Shown piece after piece: positions 1 through 9,023 of a DNA stretch of 64,000 nucleotides (position 1 is the stretch's first letter; each line of letters starts with the position of its first letter). The stretch is from Telluribacter humicola (lineage in GTDB: Bacteria; Bacteroidota; Bacteroidia; Cytophagales; Spirosomataceae), in contig NZ_JAFIQT010000001.1 of NCBI RefSeq assembly GCF_017355935.1, positions 1,116,001 to 1,180,000 on the forward strand. Reading direction: 5' to 3'. Made by a program: the position numbers and the translations under genes. The notes under the pieces were generated by a model. That model worked only from the letters and a program-made list of their open reading frames with translations. It was not told the origin of the DNA and ran no database searches.

Positions 1-902
1 TGGTACATGAGATGGCCCACGTACGCCAGCAGCACAGCCTGGATGTACTGTTTGTAGAGTTGCTGAAAACACTCTTCTGGTTTAACCCTGCCTTCTACTA
101 CTACCGCAACGCCATCGCCCTCAATCATGAATTCTTGGCTGATGCATCCGTGCTGGCTGCCTGTCAGGATGTACCCTCTTACCAGCACCTCCTGCTCGAG
201 AAGGTACTGGGGCCGGTTGCTCAGCCCTTTATCAGCAAGTTCAACTATTCATTCACCAAAAAGCGATTCGTCATGATGAACAAGCATACTTCCCGTAGCC
301 GCGCCCTGCTGGCTCAGTTGTCCGTTCTGCCCTTGTTAGTGGTACTGTTTTTCGCATGCAGTGATTTTTCCGTAGCTCAGGTACCACCACCGCCTCCTCC
401 GGTTCCCGCACCGATAGGTCAGTTAAGCTCTGCTGATTTGGTGAAGGAGTATAATGAGTTGGTAGAAAAGTACATAGATAGGGATAAGTTTAACTATGTC
501 AAGATGCCTTCGGCAGCGGATGCGCAGCGAATGGAAGCACTCATCAGTGCCATGAGTAAAGAACAAGTCGCTTCGCTGGAATATATTATCCATACCTCAA
601 AGCCTCTACCCCGAATTACACCCTCGGAGTCAGACTATGAAAAGTACAAAGATTCGAAAATGTATGGTGTGTGGATCAATGAAAAGAAGGTACCTAACAG
701 TGAACTTAATAAGTACGAAGCTTCTGATTTCTCGCAGGTTTTTGTGAGTAAACTCTATCCCAATGCGCAAAAAACCATTGGCTATAAGTACAAGTACCAA
801 CTTGATTTGATGACTACGGACTACTATGAAGCCTACCGCAAAGAGACATTGGAGAATCCCAGAAAGTATATTGTTCTTAATAGAAACCGAGATTCAAAGT
901 GA
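1..902 (+). CDS. M56 family (BlaR1/MecR1-type) membrane metallopeptidase, 5' truncated by window edge
   Basis: The reading frame is already open at the left edge. The first codons read V-H-E-M-A-H, an HExxH zinc-binding motif, so the gene starts outside the window and the ATG at position 12 is internal. The following segment, rich in aromatic residues and containing FWFNP and a further E in NHEFLAD, matches the end of the peptidase M56 domain of BlaR1-like sensors. A hydrophobic helix follows about 105-125 codons in, then a proline run (PPPPPP), then a roughly 170-residue soluble tail expected to lie in the periplasm. BlaR1-type proteins usually pair with a BlaI repressor gene just upstream, which cannot be seen here. 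The tail does not look like a penicillin-binding or TonB domain, so its ligand is unknown. The family call rests on HExxH plus topology. Confidence 0.8.
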   Translation, partial: VHEMAHVRQQHSLDVLFVELLKTLFWFNPAFYYYRNAIALNHEFLADASVLAACQDVPSYQHLLLEKVLGPVAQPFISKFNYSFTKKRFVMMNKHTSRSRALLAQLSVLPLLVVLFFACSDFSVAQVPPPPPPVPAPIGQLSSADLVKEYNELVEKYIDRDKFNYVKMPSAADAQRMEALISAMSKEQVASLEYIIHTSKPLPRITPSESDYEKYKDSKMYGVWINEKKVPNSELNKYEASDFSQVFVSKLYPNAQKTIGYKYKYQLDLMTTDYYEAYRKETLENPRKYIVLNRNRDSK

Positions 903-966
903 ATACTGCCACTAGTAATCTGTGTTTCCCTGACCTGACTACATACACACAGTATTATTTTCTTGT

Positions 967-1012
967 AGCGAGCTGGTGAATTAACTAGCTAATTCACCAG
1001 CTCGCTTAATTT
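967..1012. terminator. stem-loop between convergent genes
   Basis: A perfect 17-bp inverted repeat (967-983 with 990-1006) encloses a 6-base loop and is followed by TAATTTTT. It lies between the end of the M56 gene and the end of the leftward barrel gene, so it probably ends transcription of the M56 gene and possibly of both. Confidence 0.85.
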
Positions 1013-1067
1013 TTAAGAAGTATAGGATATGTATCAGTGGAATGAAACGGGTGAAATAGGACCACCT

Positions 1068-1655
1068 TTAGTAAATATTGAAACCGATCAGAACATCAAA
1101 GGCAAGTGAATTTCTTTTTCCTTCGGGTACCTGTACATTTCCGTGCGAAAGCCGTCCCTGAATGTCTACCGTTAAATTCTTTCGCTGCCATAGCTCATAA
1201 CCGGTACTTAACGATGTTTTGAAACCCCGGCTGTGGTACCTGCCTTCACTTTCATCCTTTACATCATAAAAGACGGGATTATCCATGCCCACACCCATTC
1301 CCCCTGTAATCCATAACCTGTCATTGACCCAATATTGGAGGGATGGGAGCAGCCCTTCAAAGCCCCTGAGTCTTTCGCGAGGTGATGTAGCGTTGCCACT
1401 GTACCTGTACGTAGTGACTACCCCCTGAAGTAGAAGCGCCGTTCGGCTGGTAAGCATGGAGCCGATTTTCCAGTTATAGGCCACACCAACCTGAGCCTCA
1501 TTGGGTGTATTCGAAATGGTAGTATGAATAGAGCCCGCTCCGGCTGACACTCCCAATACAAATCCTTTTTTATAGATGGTAGCGTTGTCCTGCCCCAGTG
1601 CCTGCTGGAGGAGAGAAGTAATAACAAGACAGAAAATAAGTACAATAGACCTCAT
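1068..1655 (-). CDS. predicted outer-membrane beta-barrel protein
   Basis: This is a 195-residue protein with a signal peptide (hydrophobic residues 3-20 ending ALGQ). The rest alternates polar and hydrophobic residues with many Gly and aromatics (GVSAGAGS, WITGGMGVGM) and ends in an aromatic residue after FDVLIGFNIY, the usual ending of an outer-membrane barrel strand. No enzymatic motif is seen. A Crp/Fnr-type regulator lies 86 bases upstream on the same strand and could control it. The start ATG precedes the signal peptide directly. The specific function is unknown. Confidence 0.7.
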   Translation of the reverse strand: MRSIVLIFCLVITSLLQQALGQDNATIYKKGFVLGVSAGAGSIHTTISNTPNEAQVGVAYNWKIGSMLTSRTALLLQGVVTTYRYSGNATSPRERLRGFEGLLPSLQYWVNDRLWITGGMGVGMDNPVFYDVKDESEGRYHSRGFKTSLSTGYELWQRKNLTVDIQGRLSHGNVQVPEGKRNSLAFDVLIGFNIY

Positions 1656-1741
1656 CGTATCAAATAGTTATGGGATGATTGATGAGACAAAGGTCCAGGT
1701 GCAGAGGTGAAATAAAGTTACCCTGTGGTAATAAATCCGCC

Positions 1742-2311
1742 CTAGTCAATGTTTTTTCTAATCCGGCTTAAGCTCTGCGTAGTGATACCTAAGTAGGAAG
1801 CTATGTGCTTCTGCGGAGTCCGCTGAATGAGCTTAGGCTGCCGGTCCAGTAGTTGCAGGTACCGCTCCGTCGCGTTCTTCATCAGTAGGTCGATCTGCTG
1901 GTTTTGTTTCTCTACAAACGAAGTCTCGGCGGCGATCAGGAATAGAAGTTGCCCCATAGGGGTTGCTTTTAATTGGTTGATGTTGCCTTTGGAGAGTCTC
2001 AGCATCTCGCTGTTTTCAAGCGAGATGGTTTCGATGGGGGAGGAGAGTCCGGTGTATAGGGACATGGAGTCAGCAAAGAAATCCTCTTCGTACATCAGGT
2101 CAAGGCAGACGTAGTTGTTCTCTTTCCAGATAAATACACCGCCGCTTCCTTTCAGTATGAAGTAGCCATACTTTTCAGTACTTCCACCTGCCTTGATCAC
2201 CTCGTTTTTTCGGAAGCTGACCATCTCACCGTACGAAGCAAATTCCTCCCACGCCGCTAGGGGAGCCTCAAAATATTTATCAAATGAGGATTTTAATCTT
2301 TCTGCTAACAT
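1742..2311 (-). CDS. Crp/Fnr family transcriptional regulator
   Basis: This 189-residue protein has an N-terminal cyclic-nucleotide-binding-like beta-roll (about residues 20-115, with KGSGGVFIW and [10 protein letters not shown]). A C-terminal helix-turn-helix covers about residues 165-188 ([22 protein letters not shown]). There is no cysteine cluster for an Fnr-type iron-sulphur centre, and the beta-roll lacks a clear cAMP-binding RS pair, so the ligand is unclear. Small regulators of this form are common in Bacteroidota and often act on an adjacent gene. Here the adjacent same-strand gene is the beta-barrel protein downstream. Confidence 0.88.
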   Translation of the reverse strand: MLAERLKSSFDKYFEAPLAAWEEFASYGEMVSFRKNEVIKAGGSTEKYGYFILKGSGGVFIWKENNYVCLDLMYEEDFFADSMSLYTGLSSPIETISLENSEMLRLSKGNINQLKATPMGQLLFLIAAETSFVEKQNQQIDLLMKNATERYLQLLDRQPKLIQRTPQKHIASYLGITTQSLSRIRKNID

Positions 2312-2355
2312 GTGCTAAGGTGGAGTACTATCTATAATTAGCTTTTGTCTTACAG

Positions 2356-2898
2356 CTATCTGCCGAAGAGCTTAGGATAGAAGAAATACGTAGGAAAAAG
2401 AATACATACTATTGCTCCTAGTACCAGAAAGACTGCCAGAGGCCGTTCAACCATTTGTTTTGTTTCAAAATCTAATATTAATCCTTTCTCTGATTCGATC
2501 TGAAATACTTTTGGCTCCCAATCTTCTAATTGCGATTTCTCTATCCAGACTGTAATTGAATCTGCCTGATTCAGTCTTTTTCTTATGATAGAGTATGGCA
2601 CATGTCTGTATTCTGAACCAATGTTTTCCGTTATGGTAAACTTTTTTTTAAACTCATACAAGTAAAAGGTCAGTTCTGCCTCTCGACTTTTAGGTTCTGA
2701 TCTAAATCGCCCTTTACCTAATGTAGTTAATATGTTGATATCGCATGATTCTAAAGTGCCTTTCAGTGGTATTAATGAATTTCTGGGGGTCAAGGAATCT
2801 AAAAGGGAGGGTATTGACAAGCAAAGTAATGTGACTCCTAAAACGTACATTCGTATTAGGTAGCTTCTGGTAACGCTATCTTTTATATTAACTGCCAA
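2356..2898 (-). CDS. hypothetical protein with two membrane segments
   Basis: I do not recognise this 180-residue protein. It has a hydrophobic segment at about residues 17-35 and another at about 153-175, with a roughly 115-residue charged domain between them that probably lies on the outer face. The frame opens with TTG at 2898. The first in-frame ATG is codon 17 (2850), at the beginning of the first membrane segment, so the true start is uncertain. The gene is visibly more AT-rich than its neighbours and sits beside a second AT-rich hypothetical gene. No catalytic motif is seen. Confidence 0.55.
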   Translation of the reverse strand: MAVNIKDSVTRSYLIRMYVLGVTLLCLSIPSLLDSLTPRNSLIPLKGTLESCDINILTTLGKGRFRSEPKSREAELTFYLYEFKKKFTITENIGSEYRHVPYSIIRKRLNQADSITVWIEKSQLEDWEPKVFQIESEKGLILDFETKQMVERPLAVFLVLGAIVCILFPTYFFYPKLFGR

Positions 2899-2990
2899 TT
2901 TAGTGGGGAGTAGGTTGCAATATCGTTATAAGAAAATAGATATGGATATTCTTGCCATTGGGAAGAGGTTAGGAGGCGGATCGCTAACAA

Positions 2991-3665
2991 CTAATTAGAA
3001 TATGCAACCGACCCATCAAAATGCGCTGTGACTGTTTTACTATCGCTTACGGTAAATGAAGCCAGGTCAAGGATTTCACGCTTTGATATGGATTTTCTTT
3101 GCCGCTCAGATAGTCTGTAAGAAGCTACTTTGAATGGATCGTAAATTACAAAGTCTGGATCAAATGCTTTTTGTAAGGTATTAAGGACTAGATTTTCAAT
3201 CTTGTTTCTGCTTGCATGGGTATAGAGGGGGCGGGTAGTCCACTCCAAAAGTTCATTGTAAACCAGTACCACCCTGCCATCCACCAGGGAATAATAACTT
3301 GGAAACCGCGTAAGCGAACTCTTATCAGATAGTGGGTAGCTGCTGGTAGTTAGGGTGAAAGTAGCTACCACCTCTTTGGCGTGTGTATCTAACTGCTGTA
3401 AGGATATAGGTCCGGGAAGAGCGAGTTTGATGCGATCAATGGTAACAAAGCCATAGCCCTTTCCGAAAAGAGCCGAGCTGTCTGATCGTTCCTGAATAAA
3501 CTTCCTTACTTCCCTATATAGTAAAGGATTAGTTCGGAGGTCAATGAAATGGATCTCTAAGCTGTCTGTACGATTAATGATCTTTCCGGGATGGTAGGGA
3601 TCTTCTTGAGCCCATGCGCTGAGGCATAGCAGAGCTAATATGGAGGTGAGGAAGAGGTTTTTCAT
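2991..3665 (-). CDS. hypothetical secreted protein
   Basis: This 224-residue protein begins with a signal peptide (MKNLFLTSILALLCLSAWAQ, probable cleavage after AWA). The mature part is mixed alpha/beta and charged, with a segment (VYNELLEWTTRPLYTH) that gives no family call. There is no membrane anchor after the signal and no lipobox, so it is probably periplasmic. Like the gene downstream it is AT-rich compared with the surrounding genes. The function is unknown. Confidence 0.6.
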   Translation of the reverse strand: MKNLFLTSILALLCLSAWAQEDPYHPGKIINRTDSLEIHFIDLRTNPLLYREVRKFIQERSDSSALFGKGYGFVTIDRIKLALPGPISLQQLDTHAKEVVATFTLTTSSYPLSDKSSLTRFPSYYSLVDGRVVLVYNELLEWTTRPLYTHASRNKIENLVLNTLQKAFDPDFVIYDPFKVASYRLSERQRKSISKREILDLASFTVSDSKTVTAHFDGSVAYSN

Positions 3666-3810
3666 AGAAGTATGATCTATACCATAAACATACTACTCTT
3701 TGTCTCCACGAGCCAAAGAACTAGTTGTTTTTACTTGATAGGCTATGCGCGCCTGTAAGGGTAGTAGTTTGCATCTATGGTCTTTCCCTTATAGCTAAAC
3801 AACTATATAC

Positions 3811-4794
3811 ATGCTTGATACTATCAAATGGGGGATCATCGGGTGCGGCGATGTTACGGAAGTCAAAAGTGGCCCCGCCTTCTCCAGGATACTGGATTCG
3901 GAACTGGTAGCCGTTATGCGCCGTGACGGCGCCAAAGCCGCTGACTATGCCCAACGGCACGGCGTACCTACCTGGTACGACCAGGCCGATGACCTCCTGA
4001 ACGACCCGGAGGTGAATGCCATCTACGTGGCTACCCCACCCGATACGCATAAAGAATATACTTTAAAGGCCCTCCGGCTGGGCAAACCCGTATACGTAGA
4101 AAAACCCATGGCTCTTAATACCGCCGAGTGCGAAGAGATGGTCAGGGTAAGTAAGGAAACCGGTACTCCTCTCTTCGTTGCCTACTACCGTCGGGCCCTC
4201 CCATACTTCCTCAAGATAAAGGAGTTGGTAGAGCAGGGGGTAATAGGGGATGTAAGAATGGTACAGGTTACGGTACATAAGTCTCCCTCCGCGGAAGAAA
4301 CAGCACCCAGCGCGCAACCTAAGTGGCGGGTACTGCCCGAGGTGTCGGGTGGGGGACACTTCCACGACCTGGCTTCTCATCAATTCGATTTTCTGGAATT
4401 TCTGCTGGGATCAATCAGAAAGGCAGAAGGCGTAGCCCGAAATCAGGCCGGGCTCTATCCGGCGGATGATGCCGTGGTGGCTGCCTTTGCGTTCGAATCG
4501 GGCGTAGTGGGTACGGGTAGCTGGTGTTTTACAGTTCCCAAAAATCAGCAGAAGGAAGAAACGTATCTGTTGGGCAGCAAAGGGAAGATTACCTTTTCAT
4601 TCTTTGAGATGGGGAAACTCACCATTGAGACGGAGCAGAATACCGAAGTACTTACCATTGCGGCTCCTGCCCACATTCAGCAACCTCTGATTGAAACGAT
4701 CGTGGCGGCGCTACGTGGTGAGGGTACTTGTCCGAGTACCGGCGAAACGGGTACACGATCCAGTATGATCCTGGATTGGATTACACAGGTGTAG
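3811..4794 (+). CDS. Gfo/Idh/MocA family NAD(P)-dependent oxidoreductase
   Basis: This 327-residue protein has an N-terminal Rossmann fold (GIIGCGDV, about residues 8-15) and the family motif EKP at residues 97-99, whose Lys is the usual catalytic and cofactor residue. The C-terminal domain contains GGGHFHDLASHQFD, matching the conserved region with the catalytic His. These enzymes oxidise or reduce sugars, inositols and similar polyols. The specific substrate cannot be read from the sequence. There is no signal peptide, so it is cytoplasmic. It stands alone between leftward genes and ends at a stem-loop near 4890. Unlike the second family member at 51403, it keeps EKP. Confidence 0.9.
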   Translation: MLDTIKWGIIGCGDVTEVKSGPAFSRILDSELVAVMRRDGAKAADYAQRHGVPTWYDQADDLLNDPEVNAIYVATPPDTHKEYTLKALRLGKPVYVEKPMALNTAECEEMVRVSKETGTPLFVAYYRRALPYFLKIKELVEQGVIGDVRMVQVTVHKSPSAEETAPSAQPKWRVLPEVSGGGHFHDLASHQFDFLEFLLGSIRKAEGVARNQAGLYPADDAVVAAFAFESGVVGTGSWCFTVPKNQQKEETYLLGSKGKITFSFFEMGKLTIETEQNTEVLTIAAPAHIQQPLIETIVAALRGEGTCPSTGETGTRSSMILDWITQV

Positions 4795-4888
4795 GTGTAT
4801 TCTATACATCTGCTAATCAGAAACTTTATCTAGCACAGATATACAATGCGTTTGTGAAAGGCTGGTCTAACACGAAGGAGGTACCATA

Positions 4889-4928
4889 ATAAAAAAGGAA
4901 GAGTTTAACCACTCCTCCTTTTTTATAG
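4889..4928. terminator. stem-loop terminator between convergent genes
   Basis: An A-rich left arm with GGAAGAGT pairs with ACTCCTCC (one mismatch) around a short loop and is followed by TTTTTTAT. The arm composition is A-run/T-run, so it can act in both directions, ending the oxidoreductase gene and the leftward lipoprotein gene. Confidence 0.75.
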
Positions 4929-4947
4929 TCTTCTTTACCTTAAGCTT

Positions 4948-6033
4948 TTAATAGCTATATACTGTTTTACTATAATTCATGATCTGGCCGTTGTTGTTCC
5001 GGATTTTTGTGGTCACTTCCGTTACATAGCCATCTGCATCGTATGTATATACATTTAGCAATTTTTCACCGCCTTCCCAGCCTTCGGCTACTACATTGTT
5101 TTTAGAATTATGTTCAAAATACAGGCTAGGCATTTTTATTATTGCGTAGGGGTTAATGTTCAAGTCGTACTGGAAGCTTTTACGTGTTGTTGTGTAACCA
5201 GGAATTATAGTTATTTCCTCAACCCGGTTACCACCGACGTACTTGAGCTCTATCCGGGAGCCATTGAGATCAGTGGCGTTCTTACCCATCAACATCACTA
5301 TGCCTTCACTGGTATACTTATTGGTGTAAATATGGTTTTCAGTAAGGTAATGGTATTTTGATTCAATAATACGCCCCTTATTATCAAATGTATAGGCATT
5401 ATGAGACCAAACAATGCCATCCTTTTTATAGGTGCTGTTAACCCAAAGTTCGTTACCTTCTTGAAGGAATATATCACTGCTGCCTGAACGTAATACCCCA
5501 TCGCTGGGATCTGGAGCATAAGCATGTACCTCATTGATGCGGCCCTGATCATCGTAGATAAATTGCTTTTTGGCACTTAACCGGGCAGTCCCATTTACAA
5601 AGCTATATTCGCTTACCCATTGCAATTTTTTAGCTTCTTTACGGCCGCCCAGCTGGTAGAGGGAGCCTTCGGTAGCTTCGGCCTTATTCACTATCTTTTC
5701 ATCAGTGACACCCCACTTTTGCAGCTTCAGGCCGTAGCGTGAGGCCTGTTTAGGGAGGTATATAACCTGTGTACCGGCATTTAGCGTTGTATCTTTTTGT
5801 TGTGCCACTCCCCTGGCGTCCCAGGTAGTAATGGTAACAGTAGCGGGAATACTGTCATACACCACATCACCAACGGTTATGACCGCTTTTACGTGGATGG
5901 GGAAATAGCCTTCTTCTGGTTGTGGCACAGACACCGGTGGCTTTGGTTGTAACAGGTCATCATTCTTACAGGCCGTCGCTAAAATAGCTACTACTGATAA
6001 TTGCATGACAGCGCTTGCTAATCTTCTTTTCAT
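4948..6033 (-). CDS. hypothetical lipoprotein with YD-like repeats
   Basis: The frame could open at 6096, but the ATG at 6033 begins a proper lipoprotein signal (MKRRLASAV... then a lipobox ending ATAC, Cys at residue 22 of that form), so I use it; the protein is then 361 residues. The mature part starts with a proline-rich linker and a domain with many beta strands. The second half carries repeats of the type 'Y D D x G R I' (IYDDQGRINEV, TFDNKGRIIES, TYDADGYVTEV), a weak form of the YD/RHS-like motif common in Bacteroidota surface lipoproteins. The function is unknown. It is probably anchored in the outer membrane. Confidence 0.65.
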   Translation of the reverse strand: MKRRLASAVMQLSVVAILATACKNDDLLQPKPPVSVPQPEEGYFPIHVKAVITVGDVVYDSIPATVTITTWDARGVAQQKDTTLNAGTQVIYLPKQASRYGLKLQKWGVTDEKIVNKAEATEGSLYQLGGRKEAKKLQWVSEYSFVNGTARLSAKKQFIYDDQGRINEVHAYAPDPSDGVLRSGSSDIFLQEGNELWVNSTYKKDGIVWSHNAYTFDNKGRIIESKYHYLTENHIYTNKYTSEGIVMLMGKNATDLNGSRIELKYVGGNRVEEITIIPGYTTTRKSFQYDLNINPYAIIKMPSLYFEHNSKNNVVAEGWEGGEKLLNVYTYDADGYVTEVTTKIRNNNGQIMNYSKTVYSY

Positions 6034-6302
6034 TTTTGGGTTTAACTGTTGAATATGGCTAATTGACAGGTGCAAAAATGGGTAATGAGCAAGCAATAAA
6101 AGTCTGACTTATCACTGAAGCGTCTTTTTAGCGGTCTGAACCGTAGGTTTTTTTCAATTGAAGAGCTAACGGTGTACGGATAGAAATCTGCATGAGAGGT
6201 AAGTGTGCTATAAGAAGAGCACTCAATGTAGGAATTCCTTCTCGTGATCTGTGTACCTACATACCATGGAGATAGATTAAAAATTAGTCATCAAATAAAT
6301 AG

Positions 6303-7124
6303 CTAAGGGCTTGCGAGTAGCTTTTTGATTAGCTGCGTTGTTTGAGTATGCGTTAGAATGGTTTCGTGGGTTGATCCTGGTAAGGCTACAAACCAGTCGC
6401 TGGAGTCTAAATAGGCTTTGAGCTTATGAGCGGTACTGTTTGGGTTATCGGTACTGATGACGACAACCGGACTTGGCGCTTTTTGTACGTCCTCTTCGGT
6501 GGGAAAGACAAAACCATTCACAGACGGGAATGGATAGTAAAGCAGATCAGTAAAACGGTCGCTAAAGTCACCACCGGCTGAGGCCGGATCAATCAGCAGA
6601 GTGAATTTAGGTCGGTTTGCAGACGCCAAATGGGCCGCCACCCTGCCTCCTAACGAGTACCCACAAATGACAATATCGGCTTCCCGATACCGATGTTTTA
6701 AGGTGTCATAAACCGTCTGGGCATCGCTATAGAAATTGGCTAAGCTGAGAGGGCCTTTACTTTTACCATGCTGCCGATAATCGGTTATTAATACATCATA
6801 ACCAGATTGCAGAAAAGTAGGAGCCATGTGACCCCAGTTTGCTAATGTTCCCCCATTCCCTTTCCAGAAACAAACTACTCCTTTTGCTTTTGGTACCTTG
6901 AAGAGTATGGCATTCAACAGGCCACCCCGTGGAGTTTGGAAATTGAATTCCTCTGTATCCTGTGGGAAGTTGTACTTGAAATCACTCGGAAGCGATGTCG
7001 ACCTGTACCGGGCGGTCTGTTGATCTTTATTCGCATAAAGCCATACATAGACATCAATATAGCATAGCAAGATTATCAAAAGCCCTGCCCAGAGCCACCT
7101 GATTTCTATCTTTTTAGCTGACAT
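6303..7124 (-). CDS. membrane-anchored alpha/beta hydrolase
   Basis: This 273-residue protein has an N-terminal membrane anchor (about residues 10-30) followed by an alpha/beta-hydrolase domain. The nucleophile elbow GYSLGG places Ser at 157. A likely acid is Asp226 (STDNPNS), and the His is at 253 (GSTHE). A WKGNGG segment at about 88-92 corresponds to the oxyanion-hole loop, and TDYRQHGKS matches the serine aminopeptidase S33/'BAAT-like' group. The substrate is unknown; esterase, lipase or peptidase are all possible. It is transcribed alone. Confidence 0.85.
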   Translation of the reverse strand: MSAKKIEIRWLWAGLLIILLCYIDVYVWLYANKDQQTARYRSTSLPSDFKYNFPQDTEEFNFQTPRGGLLNAILFKVPKAKGVVCFWKGNGGTLANWGHMAPTFLQSGYDVLITDYRQHGKSKGPLSLANFYSDAQTVYDTLKHRYREADIVICGYSLGGRVAAHLASANRPKFTLLIDPASAGGDFSDRFTDLLYYPFPSVNGFVFPTEEDVQKAPSPVVVISTDNPNSTAHKLKAYLDSSDWFVALPGSTHETILTHTQTTQLIKKLLASP

Positions 7125-7294
7125 TCTCCTTCGATTTAAATAGCATCAAAATTAGAGTGCTGTCTGCTAAGTACCTACTTAATAAAAGTTAAATAGTATT
7201 GTGTAATAAGGGGTGTCATAGTTACTGCTGCCACAGACCTTCCTCTCTGGCCTGTGTCTCCACCTTGCGTAGATACACAGCTGAGGTATCTCTC

Positions 7295-7554
7295 TTAAAA
7301 AAAACTCGAACCCGTAGGCCGTGTTCCCACATGCCCTACCCAGTACTCCTCTCTCGCCAGTTTAAAACTACCAAAACCTCCTAAGCCCACACCTCGCACC
7401 TCCTGCATGATACGGGCCATATCTGCCTTAATGGCGTCGGGCACATGCAGTAGGCTATTTCTTCTGCTGATACAAAGACCTGGATAGGTTTGATCTCTTC
7501 TGGTGTTTTGAAGGGGAACATCCCGGAAATAGGCAGTAGAATGGTTAGAATCAT
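7295..7554 (-). pseudogene. frameshifted remnant of a small secreted protein
   Basis: Reading the minus strand from an ATG at 7554 gives a signal-like start (MILTILLPISGMFPF) and continues KTPEEIKPIQVFVSAEE before going out of frame. A second frame, shifted by one base, continues with PDAIKADMARIMQEVRG, then GLGGFGSFKLAREEYWVG, and stops at 7295-7297. Both halves have protein-like composition and abut at about 7430-7460, which is best explained by a single-base frameshift in a gene of about 85 codons. I do not recognise the family. The gap between the hydrolase gene and the J-domain gene is otherwise empty. Confidence 0.5.
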
Positions 7555-7588
7555 TATTTTTGTATAGATCTCAACTACATAGTGAGGC

Positions 7589-8782
7589 TTGTATCCTGGC
7601 TGCCATCAATCAGACCAAGCCCCAAAGGATGTATCAGCTATTCACCCGAGGGCAATAACAAATCTGAATTATGAAGAAAGAACTGATAAACAAAAAGCAG
7701 TCCTCCGATCGCGGTTGCAACTGAAATACGAAAAGCTTTTGAAGGATATTGAGGCAAACAAAGTATTGCAGCAGAATATGGAAGAGGGCATAAAAACCGT
7801 CATGCCCCGGATTGAAAACGAACTGAGTCCTCTGATTGACCAAAAAAATAAGCTGTTCAGACAGCGTTTACTTCGCCTTGACGAGTTAGCCACCGAACTG
7901 GGCGTTGGAAAACTAAATAAAGACTGGTTTGAACCCTACATGGTGGAACAAACGAGTATCCTGATGCAGCAAAACGGATATGGGGACGCCGAACTAAAAG
8001 CTATTTTTGAAAAATACAGCAGAGAACCCCTCCTTCCCAGTGATGACGAACTGGCTGACTACGCCCAAAAGGTTAAAGACGAGTTTGGGATAGAGATGAA
8101 TATCAAAGAAATGATGGAGAAGGGATTGGAAACCTACTTGCGGGAAAATAAGGACGAGTTTCAACAGAAAATTTCGGAAAAATGGGAGGAGCAGGAGGCC
8201 GAAGATATTCGAAACTATGACCCGGCTACTAAACAGAAGGTAAGCAAGCAAGACCGGGTGCTTATGCAGGATGCCAAGACTATATATATGCGCCTAGTAA
8301 AGAAGTACCATCCAGACCGCGAACTCGACGAAGCCCTCAAAGTCCGGTATACAGATATAATTCAACAGGTTACGACGGCCTATAAGAGCAATGATTTTCT
8401 GACGCTTCTTAAGCTGCAAATCGAACACCTTGATGAAAAAGAGGCCGACGCCACTTTCCTGGCCGAAGATATGCTCAAACGTTACAACAAAATTCTCCAG
8501 AAGCAATTGAACGTAATAAAGGAGGAAGTTGATTTTATGAAATACAGCAGTATGGGGCTTTTCGATGAATTTTTTGACCGAAACCATCAGTTTAGTAAAA
8601 GTAAGTTTACCCGCTATAAAAAGAAGCTGAAAGAAGAAATTGCCGACATGGAGGAAGACATTCAAGCCTCCTATAAGCGAAAAAAGGGGTGGTTTAAGGA
8701 GTGGATCAGGGAAATCAAAATGTACCAGCAGGAGGTACTGATTCAAGAAACCATGCTGCGGTTTTACAGTTTTGAGGAATAA
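7589..8782 (+). CDS. J-domain-like coiled-coil protein
   Basis: This is a 397-residue, highly charged protein without signal peptide. Predicted coiled-coil stretches flank a J-like segment at about residues 226-275 whose core is LVKKYHPDRE, with HPD at 241-243, the tripeptide that stimulates DnaK/Hsp70 ATPase activity. In canonical DnaJ the J-domain is N-terminal; here it lies in the second half, as in the plasmid/phage-type and hypothetical 'J domain-containing' proteins. The frame opens with TTG at 7589 and has no ATG for about 60 codons. An out-of-frame ATG at 7671 starts MKKELINKK, so the true N-terminus may involve a frameshift. It is probably a cytoplasmic co-chaperone, but this is an inference from HPD alone. 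Confidence 0.6.
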   Translation: MYPGCHQSDQAPKDVSAIHPRAITNLNYEERTDKQKAVLRSRLQLKYEKLLKDIEANKVLQQNMEEGIKTVMPRIENELSPLIDQKNKLFRQRLLRLDELATELGVGKLNKDWFEPYMVEQTSILMQQNGYGDAELKAIFEKYSREPLLPSDDELADYAQKVKDEFGIEMNIKEMMEKGLETYLRENKDEFQQKISEKWEEQEAEDIRNYDPATKQKVSKQDRVLMQDAKTIYMRLVKKYHPDRELDEALKVRYTDIIQQVTTAYKSNDFLTLLKLQIEHLDEKEADATFLAEDMLKRYNKILQKQLNVIKEEVDFMKYSSMGLFDEFFDRNHQFSKSKFTRYKKKLKEEIADMEEDIQASYKRKKGWFKEWIREIKMYQQEVLIQETMLRFYSFEE

Positions 8783-9023
8783 GGTTTACTAAAAAGCAAG
8801 TCATCCAATGCGAAGGGCAATGATTCGGTCTTATTTTCAATCGGATTGCCTCAGTCGTACCACCTGCCGGTGAAGGATGTGGTCAGCTGGACTCGCCTTA
8901 GTTTGGCGGTTTGGGAACTATCCACTGGCGAGGGTCACGAACTGAGCTGACAGTATGTTCTGGTAAAGCTGTTCCATGGCCCGTGTCTCCCCAGGCCTTT
9001 GCGCAATACAGCAAACAACAACC

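Noticed and set aside
7199-7384. 61-codon plus-strand frame
   Set aside because: It overlaps the better-supported minus-strand remnant and has an improbable Cys/His/Ser-rich composition.
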